DNA of 64,000 nucleotides, taken from positions 3,780,501 to 3,844,500 of the forward strand of contig NZ_CP018049.1 in NCBI RefSeq assembly GCF_002934065.1, in the 5' to 3' direction. Source of the stretch: Pseudomonas orientalis (GTDB taxonomy: Bacteria > Pseudomonadota > Gammaproteobacteria > Pseudomonadales > Pseudomonadaceae). This document shows positions 44,677 through 52,836 of this stretch, piece after piece (position 1 is the first letter of the stretch; every line of letters starts with the position of its first letter). The notes beneath the pieces were generated by a model, which was not told the origin of the DNA, searched no databases, and was given only the letters and a program-made list of their open reading frames with translations. Made by a program: the position numbers and the translations under genes.

Positions 44677-46896
44677 TCAGTTAGCGGGCTTGAGCAGCTG
44701 CATCTGCTGGCGATAATCGTCCGTCACCTGCCGCGCCTGGCTGCTGCTGGTGATCACACGGGGGGTGATCAGCACGATCAATTCGGTGCGATCCTTGGAT
44801 TTGCTGGTGTTGCCGAACAACCAGCGCAAACCGGGGATCTTGCCCAGGTACGGTACGGCACTGACGGAGTCCGCATTGTCCTGCTTGATCAACCCCCCCA
44901 GCAGCACCGTCTGCCCGCTCTGCACCGCCACCTGCGTCGACACCGACCGTGTGGAAATACGCGGATTATTCGGCGTGTCATTACTCGACGCCGCCTGGTC
45001 CTGCGCATCGCTGACCTGCTGCTGAATATCCATATACACCAGGCCACCCGGATTGATGCGCGGCACCACATCCAGGATCACACCCGTCTGCACATACTCC
45101 ACACTGCTCAAGGTAGTGTCAGACGTCCCCGTGTTCACCGTGGTCTGGCTGATAGGAATGTTATCGCCCACCTGAATCTGCGCTGGCTGGTTGTTCATCA
45201 CCACCAGCGACGGTGCCGACAGCACCTGGGTGCGGCCGTTGGTTTCCAGGGCGTGCAGGGCCACTTGCAGGTTGGAGCTGACGAAGGAATAGAACAACGA
45301 ATCCGCCGCCCCCAGCCCGGCCCCGCCACCGCCCAGCGCGCCCTGGCTGCCGGAGGCGTTTGCCACCGTGGTGCTGGTGGAATTGCCGGCCAGGCGGCCC
45401 AGGTACCACTGCACGCCCAGGTCCAGTTCACCGGTGAGTTTGACCTCAAGGATGCGCGTCTCGATCTGCACTTGCAGCGGCGGATTGTCGAGGCGTTTGA
45501 TCGCCGATTCGATTTCCTTCCACTGCACCGGGCGCGTGCGCACCAGCAGCTGGTTACTGCTTTTTTGCGCGGTGATGCGGGTGCCGGCGTCGAGGCTTTT
45601 GGCCGGCGCGCCTTCGGTGGTGTCTTGCTCGGCAGTGTCCTCGGCTTGTGGCTCCTGCTCCTCATCCTCGGCGGCAGGCTGGTTGTTATTCAGGTTATTG
45701 CTCAAGCCGCCAGGCGTGTTGCCGGACGTGCTGTTGGTGCCGGGCGATGACAGGGTCGCGGTGCGCAAACCAGGCGCGACCTTGGCCGGAGCGTCGTCCT
45801 TGATCGCGCCGCTGCCGTAGATCTGCCGCAGGTACTTGGCCAGGTCGGTGGCCTTCATGTTGCGCACGTCGTACACATACATCTGCGGCTCGTTGCCGCC
45901 GCCTTCGTCGATGGTGTGAATCCAGTCACCGACTTCGCTGAGGTACTGCGGCTGCGACGAGATCGCGACCACCGAGTTGGTGCGCTCGATCGGCAAGAAC
46001 CGCACCATGCCCGCCAACGGCATGCCACTGTCGGGCCCGAACATTTTTTGCAGCTCGGGCATCAGTTCGGCGACGGAGGCGCGTTGCAGGCCGAACACGC
46101 CCACCGACATGCCCTTGAGCCAGTCCACGTCAAAGGTGTCGATGGTGTCCTGATAGTTGGCCAGCTCTTCCGGCGTACCGGCCAGGCTCAGCACATTGCG
46201 CGCCGGGTCAACCAGCAGAAAGGCATTCTCGCGAGCAAACGGCTTGAGCAATTTCTGCATCTCGGTGGCCGAGATATAACGCAGTGGGAACAGTCGCGCC
46301 GACAGGCCGTTGGACGGTTGCGCCACGCGCATCTGCGGCACCAGCTTGCCCGCCACCGCCTGGTTGGCCGGCAAAATCACATAGCGGTTGCCCTGCTTGA
46401 TCATGGCGTTGTCGGTCCACGACAACAGGGTTTCGAGAATCGACAGCGCCTGCTCCTTGTTCACCGGCTTGGAGGTGGAAAAGCTGACGTTACCCTTCAC
46501 CCCCTGGGCAATGCTGTAGTTCTCATGCAGCAGGTCACCCATCACGCTGTTGATCACCGCCTCGATTGGCTGGTCGGCGAAGTTGAACACGATGTCACCG
46601 CCCGCCTGCGCCTTGCCGGCCGGCGCCGCTGTGGGTTGGCGCACGAACTGCTGGTTGCCGCGAATCAATTGGCGCTGGGGCGGCGTCTTGGCCTGGGGCT
46701 GGCTGCTGTCGACCGGGGCCTGTTCGCTGGCCGGGTCCACGGGCGGGCGTTGCGCGCCGGTGCCCTGCATCGCCTCATGCAACAAGGCCTCGTCCGGGTC
46801 CAGATGCTCAGGGAATGTGCCGCAGCCACCGAGGGAAACGGCGGTGGCCAGGCAAAACACGGTGGTGCGCAAAGCGCCGGGGAATGTATCGATCAA
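44677..46896 (-). CDS. gspD: Type II secretion outer-membrane secretin, lipidated (HxcQ-like)
   Basis: 739 residues. The N-terminus carries a lipobox (ATAVSLGGCGTFPEH), as in the self-piloting secretin HxcQ. Then come N0-N3 repeats (FNFADQPIEAVINSVMGDLL; LFPLRYISATEMQKLL) and the secretin domain with the VPRINPGGLVYMDIQQQVSDA and VQSGQTVLLGGLI motifs near the C-terminus. It forms the outer-membrane pore. The start is a TTG at 46896, overlapping the previous stop by 4 nt (TTGA); no later start would keep the signal. It is the last gene of the operon. Confidence 0.93.
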   Translation of the reverse strand: MIDTFPGALRTTVFCLATAVSLGGCGTFPEHLDPDEALLHEAMQGTGAQRPPVDPASEQAPVDSSQPQAKTPPQRQLIRGNQQFVRQPTAAPAGKAQAGGDIVFNFADQPIEAVINSVMGDLLHENYSIAQGVKGNVSFSTSKPVNKEQALSILETLLSWTDNAMIKQGNRYVILPANQAVAGKLVPQMRVAQPSNGLSARLFPLRYISATEMQKLLKPFARENAFLLVDPARNVLSLAGTPEELANYQDTIDTFDVDWLKGMSVGVFGLQRASVAELMPELQKMFGPDSGMPLAGMVRFLPIERTNSVVAISSQPQYLSEVGDWIHTIDEGGGNEPQMYVYDVRNMKATDLAKYLRQIYGSGAIKDDAPAKVAPGLRTATLSSPGTNSTSGNTPGGLSNNLNNNQPAAEDEEQEPQAEDTAEQDTTEGAPAKSLDAGTRITAQKSSNQLLVRTRPVQWKEIESAIKRLDNPPLQVQIETRILEVKLTGELDLGVQWYLGRLAGNSTSTTVANASGSQGALGGGGAGLGAADSLFYSFVSSNLQVALHALETNGRTQVLSAPSLVVMNNQPAQIQVGDNIPISQTTVNTGTSDTTLSSVEYVQTGVILDVVPRINPGGLVYMDIQQQVSDAQDQAASSNDTPNNPRISTRSVSTQVAVQSGQTVLLGGLIKQDNADSVSAVPYLGKIPGLRWLFGNTSKSKDRTELIVLITPRVITSSSQARQVTDDYRQQMQLLKPAN

Positions 46897-47417
46897 GGGG
46901 CGGACTCGTGAGGAAGGGTAATCGGGGGTGTGGTCGACGGCGGCGGCAGGCGCAGGCCTCGCAGGCTCAGGGTCTGCGTGCGGCCGTCGAGGACAAAGCG
47001 GGCTTCGCGGGGTGTCAGGTGTTCCAGGCGCCAGCCGTTGGGCAGGGTCTGGTCCTGGTGGACTTTCAGTGGCGGGCCGTCCGCGCGTTTGAGCAGTGCG
47101 ACGCGCAGGTCGCCGTCCAGTACGATGCCGGTCAGCGTCAGGCTCGACAGGCTGGAGACGGCGGCTTGGCCAACCGCGCGGTCAGGGCTGCGGTCAGGGC
47201 TGAACAGCGGCGCCTGCCAGGTGCCGGCGAGGCTTTCCAGGGTTGCGCTCGGGGCCACCAGTACCTTGGCCGGGGCGTTGGCGCGCGCATCGGGTTCGGG
47301 CGCCGGCAACCACTCAGGCGCATCGCCGATGCTGCTGAGGATGCCGACCATCAACAGGCCCAACAGCCCGGCCACGCCGAGCAACAGCCACTCCAGGGGA
47401 CGCAGTGCGTTGATCAT
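46893..47417 (-). CDS. gspC: Type II secretion protein C/N-like
   Basis: 174 residues: N-terminal transmembrane helix (LEWLLLGVAGLLGLLMVGIL) and an HR-like beta domain (LTLTGIVLDGDLRVALLKRAD, VHQDQTLPNGWRLEHLTPREARFVLDG), followed by a Pro-rich tail, no PDZ domain. This is the linker between the inner-membrane platform and secretin; short PDZ-less forms are usual in Hxc-type systems. 4-nt overlaps with both neighbours. Confidence 0.8.
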   Translation of the reverse strand: MINALRPLEWLLLGVAGLLGLLMVGILSSIGDAPEWLPAPEPDARANAPAKVLVAPSATLESLAGTWQAPLFSPDRSPDRAVGQAAVSSLSSLTLTGIVLDGDLRVALLKRADGPPLKVHQDQTLPNGWRLEHLTPREARFVLDGRTQTLSLRGLRLPPPSTTPPITLPHESAP

Positions 47418-48025
47418 CGGCGCACCTGCGCGGCGGAAGCCGGTTGCAGGTAGCCACGCACGAGCAGGTGCACCACCAGTTGACCGGCACCACCGCTGGC
47501 GGGCGCGTTCGGCCCACGGCGGATGCTCATCTCATCGACAAACAGGAACGGGCGCTGGTACTCCAGCTCGTGCAGGATCGCGGTCAAGGGTTCGATGGCG
47601 CAGTTCAGGGTCAGGCTGACTTTGACTTGGCGGTAGGGTTCGCTGTCGTCCTGCTCGGGGGTGATCGGCATGCGCTGCGTGAGGCTGCAGCCGCCACCGA
47701 GGCCGGCGCGGCTGTTGATCAGGTCGGCGACGCGTTGCATCAGGTCCGCCGCCACGGCGCTGGGGTCATCGCCGGGCAGCAGGCTGGTGCTGCTGGCCGG
47801 GTCCTGGCGGGCCTCCTCGAGTTGCTGACGCAGGGAATCACCCTGGCGCAATATGCCGGCGTAGCGTTGCTGCTGTTCGCGCAGCTGCTCGGCCTGCTCG
47901 CCCATCTCGCGCAAGGGGCCGGCGAACCAGCTGTCGACCAATAGCCAATACGCGGCGCCGAGCACCAGGGCCAGGCCGATCAGGGCTGCGCCACGGCGCT
48001 CACGGGGTGTCAGTGGTCGGCGCAT
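47414..48025 (-). CDS. gspM: Type II secretion protein M
   Basis: 203 residues: short cytosolic tail, one helix (GAALIGLALVLGAAYWLLV), a coiled-coil segment (LREMGEQAEQLREQQQRYAG) and a ferredoxin-like periplasmic domain with VKVSLTLNCAIEPLTAILHELE and GQLVVHLLVRGYL. It partners GspL in the inner-membrane platform. Its start overlaps gspL by 26 nt. Confidence 0.85.
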   Translation of the reverse strand: MRRPLTPRERRGAALIGLALVLGAAYWLLVDSWFAGPLREMGEQAEQLREQQQRYAGILRQGDSLRQQLEEARQDPASSTSLLPGDDPSAVAADLMQRVADLINSRAGLGGGCSLTQRMPITPEQDDSEPYRQVKVSLTLNCAIEPLTAILHELEYQRPFLFVDEMSIRRGPNAPASGGAGQLVVHLLVRGYLQPASAAQVRR

Positions 48026-49043
48026 CGGCGGCCTCCTGGTGCAGGTGGGCGCGCAAGGAAAATTGATCCTTGCCGGTTTGCGCGTCGGGTTGGATCACCC
48101 CTTCGAACTGGGCATTTTCCAGGCTGTGGCAGCCCTTGATGCGGGTGATCAGGGCACTGGCCTTGGCGCTTTGCCCGGAGAATGAAACGTCGGCGCCGTC
48201 GTTGACTTCCAACTGGTCGATCCAGGTGTCGGACGGCAGGCAGGCCGTCAGCTCGTTGAGCAGCCCGGCCAGCGGCGGTTGGGCGGTCTTGCGGCGGATC
48301 AGATACTGCGCGGCGCCACGGGTATTGAGCAGTTGCTGGCGCAGGGCCTGGATTTCGGCGACCTGGGCTTTTTGCGCGCGCACGCTTTGCTGCATGCTGT
48401 CGAGCACGCGCTGGCGGTCGTTGAGCCAGAGCAGCATGGCGGCAATCAGCAAGGCGCCGCACAGCCACGGCAGGCTGCGTTGCAGGCCTTTGCCCGCCGG
48501 GCGCTGGCGTGGACGCAGCGGTACCGGCAGCAGGTCGATGCCCATCGGGACGCCCGCCGCGTCCGCCACATCCACCGCGTGTGGCTGCAAGCCGAGGGCG
48601 GCGCACTCCGTGAGGATCTGGTCGAGGCGCTCGCGCAGGATCGCCACCAGCGTCACGTGCACGTGGGTCGGAGTGCGCCGCTCCTGGCGCGCGACGAAGT
48701 ACAACTGCGCCGCATCAAACGGGGTAAAACGGTCCAGTTCATACCCCACCACCGTCGCCAGGTTGCGCGCCGCCGCCGGGGGCAACTGCAAGGCTTGCAC
48801 CAGCACCGCCGAGGGCGCCAGCAACAGCACCTGGCGCGCCTCGCCGGCCACGGGCGACACGGGCGCGGTCAGCGGCCATGGGTACACATGCTCGGGGATG
48901 TCCTGCAGCGACAGCCAGGCCGGCAGGCAGCCACGCAGCTCCTTGAGCCACAGCCGCCAGCCCATTTGCAACAGGCTGCCGCGCCAGCGCTGGGTGATGG
49001 GCTCCGTCAGCAGGTGCAGCCGTGCGGATAAGTGTTCGTTCAT
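48000..49043 (-). CDS. gspL: Type II secretion protein L
   Basis: 347 residues: actin-like cytoplasmic domain (WPLTAPVSPVAGEARQVLLL, VVGYELDRFTPFDAAQLYFV), one transmembrane helix around residue 195 (LPWLCGALLIAAMLLWL) and a periplasmic domain. It recruits the ATPase GspE to the membrane. Start ATG 49043 overlaps the gspK stop by 4 nt (ATGA). Size is typical for the shorter L proteins of this system type. Confidence 0.85.
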   Translation of the reverse strand: MNEHLSARLHLLTEPITQRWRGSLLQMGWRLWLKELRGCLPAWLSLQDIPEHVYPWPLTAPVSPVAGEARQVLLLAPSAVLVQALQLPPAAARNLATVVGYELDRFTPFDAAQLYFVARQERRTPTHVHVTLVAILRERLDQILTECAALGLQPHAVDVADAAGVPMGIDLLPVPLRPRQRPAGKGLQRSLPWLCGALLIAAMLLWLNDRQRVLDSMQQSVRAQKAQVAEIQALRQQLLNTRGAAQYLIRRKTAQPPLAGLLNELTACLPSDTWIDQLEVNDGADVSFSGQSAKASALITRIKGCHSLENAQFEGVIQPDAQTGKDQFSLRAHLHQEAADAPTTDTP

Positions 49044-49765
49044 TCTTGCCAACGTAAGACTCGATAAGGTTGTGCGCTGCCTTGCGCGGGGCTCAATAAC
49101 ACGGTGGCTTGCAACTGGGCGTGGTAGCCGCCGGGGCGTTGCGCGCGGCTGTCGATCACCAGCACCTCACCGGGGTCGGCGCCCACCGCACTCAGGTGCG
49201 GCAGGTTCAAGGCGCGGCGCATCAGCGTGCTGGCGAAGGCCGGATCGGGCCGGTCCAGGCCACTCCACAGGCTGATCTCGGGAACCAGCGCGCTGTACAG
49301 CGCCTGGGTCATGCCCGGCAATTGCCGCACTTCTTCTATGACCCTGAACGGCGCCAGGCCCTGGTGGCGTCGTACCTCCAGGTCCTTGGCGAGTTGGCCG
49401 GCCTGGGCCTGGGTCGCACCGCAGGCCAGGGCCAGCCGCGCGAAATCGCCGACCTCGGCGCTGTTCAAGTACAACTTGCCGCGCTCGCTGCGCAGGCTGA
49501 CGTGCAACTGTGCATCGTCGAACACCAACGGGATTTCACGCCCATCGGCGATCCACTGTTTGCGCTGCAAAGGGTCGGCCAGGCCCTGCAGCGCCAGCGC
49601 CACGCCCGCCTCGGCGGCCAACACCGCCTGGGTGTGCTGGCGGTGCCACGCCGCCTGGCGGATTTCCAGTTGCACCCAGCCGGCCAGGCCGCCGAGCAGC
49701 AGGCTGAGCAACGCCAGCACCCACAGCACCAGCAGCAGCGCGACACCGCGCTGATGCCGGATCAT
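49040..49765 (-). CDS. gspK: Type II secretion minor pseudopilin K
   Basis: 241 residues. Class III leader MIRHQRG followed by VALLLVLWVLALLSLLLGGLAGWVQ, then the GspK-specific KLYLNSAEVGDFARLAL region and ALVPEISLW. It probably caps the pseudopilus together with GspI and GspJ. It is shorter than canonical GspK proteins of about 300 residues, perhaps lacking part of the alpha domain. 4-nt overlaps with both neighbours. Confidence 0.85.
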   Translation of the reverse strand: MIRHQRGVALLLVLWVLALLSLLLGGLAGWVQLEIRQAAWHRQHTQAVLAAEAGVALALQGLADPLQRKQWIADGREIPLVFDDAQLHVSLRSERGKLYLNSAEVGDFARLALACGATQAQAGQLAKDLEVRRHQGLAPFRVIEEVRQLPGMTQALYSALVPEISLWSGLDRPDPAFASTLMRRALNLPHLSAVGADPGEVLVIDSRAQRPGGYHAQLQATVLLSPAQGSAQPYRVLRWQE

Positions 49766-50391
49766 TCGGGGCCCCCACTCGACAGGTTCAAGCGCAGCGC
49801 GATCACCTGGGTGACCCAGGGCACCGGCCCATTGACGCGCGCCGCAATCCGCACCGCCGAGGGCAAACGCCGGGTCCACGGCCACTCGCTGATCCAGCCG
49901 GTGGCGTTGCCCTTGGGCGACACGCCGCGATAGCTGAACTGCAGATCTTCAACCCCTTTCAATAACACCTGTGGCTCACTGCGCGACGCCGGTACGCTGA
50001 CCTGCGCTGGAGACTCAAACCGCGCGAACGCCACCTGCAAATCGCGCTGCGCCTCGGCGCCGGTCAACTGCAGGGTGAAGCGCTGAATCCCGCCACCGAG
50101 CACGCCCGGCAGGGTCGCGACAAACTGCATGCGCTGTGGGCTGCCGGCGAAAAACCCGTCGGTCTGGCTGTCGTCCTCGGTCACGTCCAGGGGCAGCGCC
50201 TCGCTGATCGCCGTGCGCAAAAACTGCTGCGCCGCCCGCATTTCATCCAGGCTGACCGTGTAGCGCTGCGCCTTGAGCACCGCGCGATTGGCCCCCAGCA
50301 GCGCGCCACCGACCAGGGTCAGTAACACGCCGAGCAGGCTCAGCACGATCATGATTTCGAGCAGGGTGAAGCCCTGCTGACGGCGCTTCAC
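49762..50391 (-). CDS. gspJ: Type II secretion minor pseudopilin J
   Basis: 209 residues. Leader MKRRQQG-FTLLEIMIVLSLLGVLL is a prepilin peptidase site with Glu at +5. The body contains the GspJ-like YTVSLDEMRAAQQFLRTAI and VEDLQFSYRG. It starts with GTG, overlapping the gspI stop by 4 nt (GTGA). Confidence 0.88.
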   Translation of the reverse strand: MKRRQQGFTLLEIMIVLSLLGVLLTLVGGALLGANRAVLKAQRYTVSLDEMRAAQQFLRTAISEALPLDVTEDDSQTDGFFAGSPQRMQFVATLPGVLGGGIQRFTLQLTGAEAQRDLQVAFARFESPAQVSVPASRSEPQVLLKGVEDLQFSYRGVSPKGNATGWISEWPWTRRLPSAVRIAARVNGPVPWVTQVIALRLNLSSGGPE

Positions 50392-50750
50392 AAACCGGCC
50401 CCTGCCGCACGCAGTTTCAAGGTGCTGAAACTGGCGTGGCGCGGCCCCTCGCTGACCGTCAGGTCGAGGCGAAACAACTGCGGCTGGCCGATCCGGGTGG
50501 GCTGTTGGGCGATGCGCAGTTGCCAGGCGATGCCGTCCAGATCGCCCTGGCGCACGCCATTGGCCAGGGGACCTGCTGCTTCCTGGTCCATCACGCTGAC
50601 GGCAGCATGGCTCAGGCGGTCGCTGTGGGCGACGTGCAACAACGAGCGCGCGCTCTGGCCGAAGGCGACCAGCAGCACCGTGCTGCAGATAGCCATGAGC
50701 GTCAGCGCGGCGAGCATTTCCAGCAGGGTGAACCCGGCTTGGCGCTTCAT
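50388..50750 (-). CDS. gspI: Type II secretion minor pseudopilin I
   Basis: 120 residues. Leader MKRQAG-FTLLEMLAALTLMAICSTVLL with Glu at +5, then a short globular domain (GIAWQLRIAQQPTRIGQPQ, LFRLDLTVSEG). It is expected to form the pseudopilus tip core with J and K. ATG 50750 overlaps the gspH stop by 4 nt. Confidence 0.85.
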   Translation of the reverse strand: MKRQAGFTLLEMLAALTLMAICSTVLLVAFGQSARSLLHVAHSDRLSHAAVSVMDQEAAGPLANGVRQGDLDGIAWQLRIAQQPTRIGQPQLFRLDLTVSEGPRHASFSTLKLRAAGAGL

Positions 50751-51178
50751 GGCAGCGCCCTGGACTGCACGCTGCCGGTCAGCCAGCCAATATCGATGCG
50801 CCAGCGCCGGCTGCCATTGGCCAACAACAGGTTGCCGCCGGTGGAACTGCCATCGGGGTAGAACTCCACCGCCGAGCCTGCATGTTCGGCCGTGTGCAAG
50901 GTGACTTGCAGGTCGGCCGGCCAGTGTTTTTTCGGGCGGCCCGGGGCCTGGAAGCTGAGGCTGCGCAAGTCGAACGACGTGCTTTGCGGGGTGCCGCTGA
51001 CAATCGCCCGCGCCCGCGTGCTGCGCAACGCCTCGACCATCTGCCCGACCGCCTGGCGCTCCTTGGCGGCGCGCAGGCCTTGTTGCAGGCCAAAACCCAC
51101 CAGGCCGGCCGCGATGCTGATCAAGACGATTACCACCAGCATTTCCAGCAAGGTAAAACCACGTTGGGCGTTGGCCAT
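50747..51178 (-). CDS. gspH: Type II secretion pseudopilin H
   Basis: 143 residues. Leader MANAQRG-FTLLEMLVVIVLISIAAGLVG with Glu at +5; the globular part contains MVEALRSTRARAIVSGTPQS and VEFYPDGSSTGGNLLL, the GspH hallmark. It joins the major pilin to the tip complex. 9-bp gap after gspG. Confidence 0.9.
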   Translation of the reverse strand: MANAQRGFTLLEMLVVIVLISIAAGLVGFGLQQGLRAAKERQAVGQMVEALRSTRARAIVSGTPQSTSFDLRSLSFQAPGRPKKHWPADLQVTLHTAEHAGSAVEFYPDGSSTGGNLLLANGSRRWRIDIGWLTGSVQSRALP

Positions 51179-51187
51179 GGTCAGCGG

Positions 51188-51613
51188 TTATTCCCAGTTG
51201 CCCAGGTCGGCGCTGTAGCCTTCGCCACCGGGCTGGCCGTCCTGACCGTAGAAAATCAGGTCGAACGCGCCGTGCTCACCGGGGAAGCGATAGCCGAAGG
51301 CATGGCCGAACGGGTCCTTGAGGTCCGACGGCTTGGCATACGGGCCGGCCCAGCCGGCGCTGTTACCCGGCTTGTCGACCAGTTGCTGCAGGGACTTGGG
51401 CGGCGAGCCGACGTCCAGCCCGTAGCTTTCGATTTTCATGCTCAGGCTGGCCAGTTGCGCCTTGCCCGCACCGTACTTGCCCTTGTCCACGTTACCGCCA
51501 ACCTGGCGCACCACGATGGTCGCGACGATGCCCAGCAGCACGATCACGGCGAGCATTTCCAGCAGGGTAAAACCGCCCTGGCGGCGGGCGGGCTTGAATC
51601 GGTTTTGGCGCAT
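51188..51613 (-). CDS. gspG: Type II secretion major pseudopilin G
   Basis: 141 residues. Prepilin segment GG-FTLLEMLAVIVLLGIVATIV, then the G-specific GKYGAGKAQLASLSMKIESY, LQQLVDKPGNSAGWAGPY, KDPFGHAFGYRFPGEHG and a GNWE end. It builds the pseudopilus piston. Two starts are possible: ATG 51613 with AAGGA upstream, and ATG 51637, which would give the 4-nt ATGA overlap with gspF seen elsewhere in this operon. Confidence 0.93.
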   Translation of the reverse strand: MRQNRFKPARRQGGFTLLEMLAVIVLLGIVATIVVRQVGGNVDKGKYGAGKAQLASLSMKIESYGLDVGSPPKSLQQLVDKPGNSAGWAGPYAKPSDLKDPFGHAFGYRFPGEHGAFDLIFYGQDGQPGGEGYSADLGNWE

Positions 51614-51633
51614 GGGTAAGGATCCTTGAGGGT

Positions 51634-52836
51634 TCATATATTGCTGGTCAGGCTCATCAGCGGCAGCATGATCGCGAGCATGATCACCGCCACCAGCACC
51701 GCCATGACCACGGTCAGCGACGGCACCAGCGCGGCGAGCAGGCGGTCGATGCCGCGCTTGGCTTCAACGTCGAACACATCGGCGACCTTGAGCAGCATGC
51801 TGTCGAGTTCGCCGGCCTGTTCGCCGACTTCAATCATTTGCAGCGCCAGGTCGGGCAGCAGCGGCTGCGCGCCGAAGGCACTGGCCAGGGTGCCGCCGCC
51901 CTTGACGGATTCGGCGGCCTGGGCGACTTGCGCTTGCAGCGCGCGATTGGTGCAGACCTGCCGGGCGATCACCAGCGCCTGCAGCAGCGCCACGCCGTTG
52001 CTCAGCAAGGTGCCGAGGGTGCGCGTCAACCGCGCCGCTTCGACCCGTTGCAGCAGCGGGCCGATCACACGGAGGCCAAGCACGCGCCTGTCATAACGCT
52101 CACGGCGCTGCGGGTCGCGCAGGCGTGCGGCCAGCGTCCAGATCGTGACGATCAACCCGGCGAAAACCGCCAGGCCATAGGCCCCGAGAAACTGGCCGAG
52201 CCCGAGGATCACTTCGGTGATCAACGGAATGGGCACGCCCAGATCCTTGAAGATCGGCACGAACTGCGGCACCACATAAGCCAGCAGCAGCGCCAGCGAG
52301 CCGAGTACGCCGACCACCAGAAAGGCCGGGTAGATCAGCGCGTTGATCACCTCGCCGCGCAGTAATTGGCTGCGCTCCAGGTAGTCACTGAGCTGGCGCA
52401 GGGTGTTTTCCAGGGCGCCGCCCGCCTCGCCCGCGCGCACCATGCTCAGGTACAGCGGCGAGAACTGGCGGCCCTCTTCCTCCAGCGCTTTGGATAACGG
52501 CTGGCCGGCCTTGACCTGTTCGCGGATACGCTCGATGAGTGCGCGGGTCTGCGGCTGGCCAGGTTGCTTGAGCAGGATGCCCAGCGAGCGCTCCAGCGGC
52601 TGGCCGGCGCCCAGCAGGGTGGCCAGTTGCTGGGTGAAACTGACCAGCGCCGCGCCGCTCAACTGACCACGGCCAAGGGCATTGCGCAGCCCTTGCGCAC
52701 CGGCGACGTCAACCTGCAACACCAGCAGCCCGCGCTTGTGCAACAGGGCGACGGCGGCGTCGTGGTCCTTGGCGTCGAGCGTGCCGTGTTGCGCGGCGCC
52801 CTGGCTGTCGAGGGCGCGGTATTTGAACAGGCTCAC
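51634..52836 (-). CDS. gspF: Type II secretion inner-membrane platform protein F
   Basis: 400 residues with the duplicated GspF domain: FTQQLATLLGAGQPLERSLG and RTLGTLLSNGVALLQALVIA, and three membrane segments (VGVLGSLALLLAYVVP, YGLAVFAGLIVTIWTLAA, LVPSLTVVMAVLVAVIML). It is the polytopic core of the assembly platform. GTG start overlapping the gspE stop by 4 nt (GTGA). Confidence 0.95.
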   Translation of the reverse strand: MSLFKYRALDSQGAAQHGTLDAKDHDAAVALLHKRGLLVLQVDVAGAQGLRNALGRGQLSGAALVSFTQQLATLLGAGQPLERSLGILLKQPGQPQTRALIERIREQVKAGQPLSKALEEEGRQFSPLYLSMVRAGEAGGALENTLRQLSDYLERSQLLRGEVINALIYPAFLVVGVLGSLALLLAYVVPQFVPIFKDLGVPIPLITEVILGLGQFLGAYGLAVFAGLIVTIWTLAARLRDPQRRERYDRRVLGLRVIGPLLQRVEAARLTRTLGTLLSNGVALLQALVIARQVCTNRALQAQVAQAAESVKGGGTLASAFGAQPLLPDLALQMIEVGEQAGELDSMLLKVADVFDVEAKRGIDRLLAALVPSLTVVMAVLVAVIMLAIMLPLMSLTSNI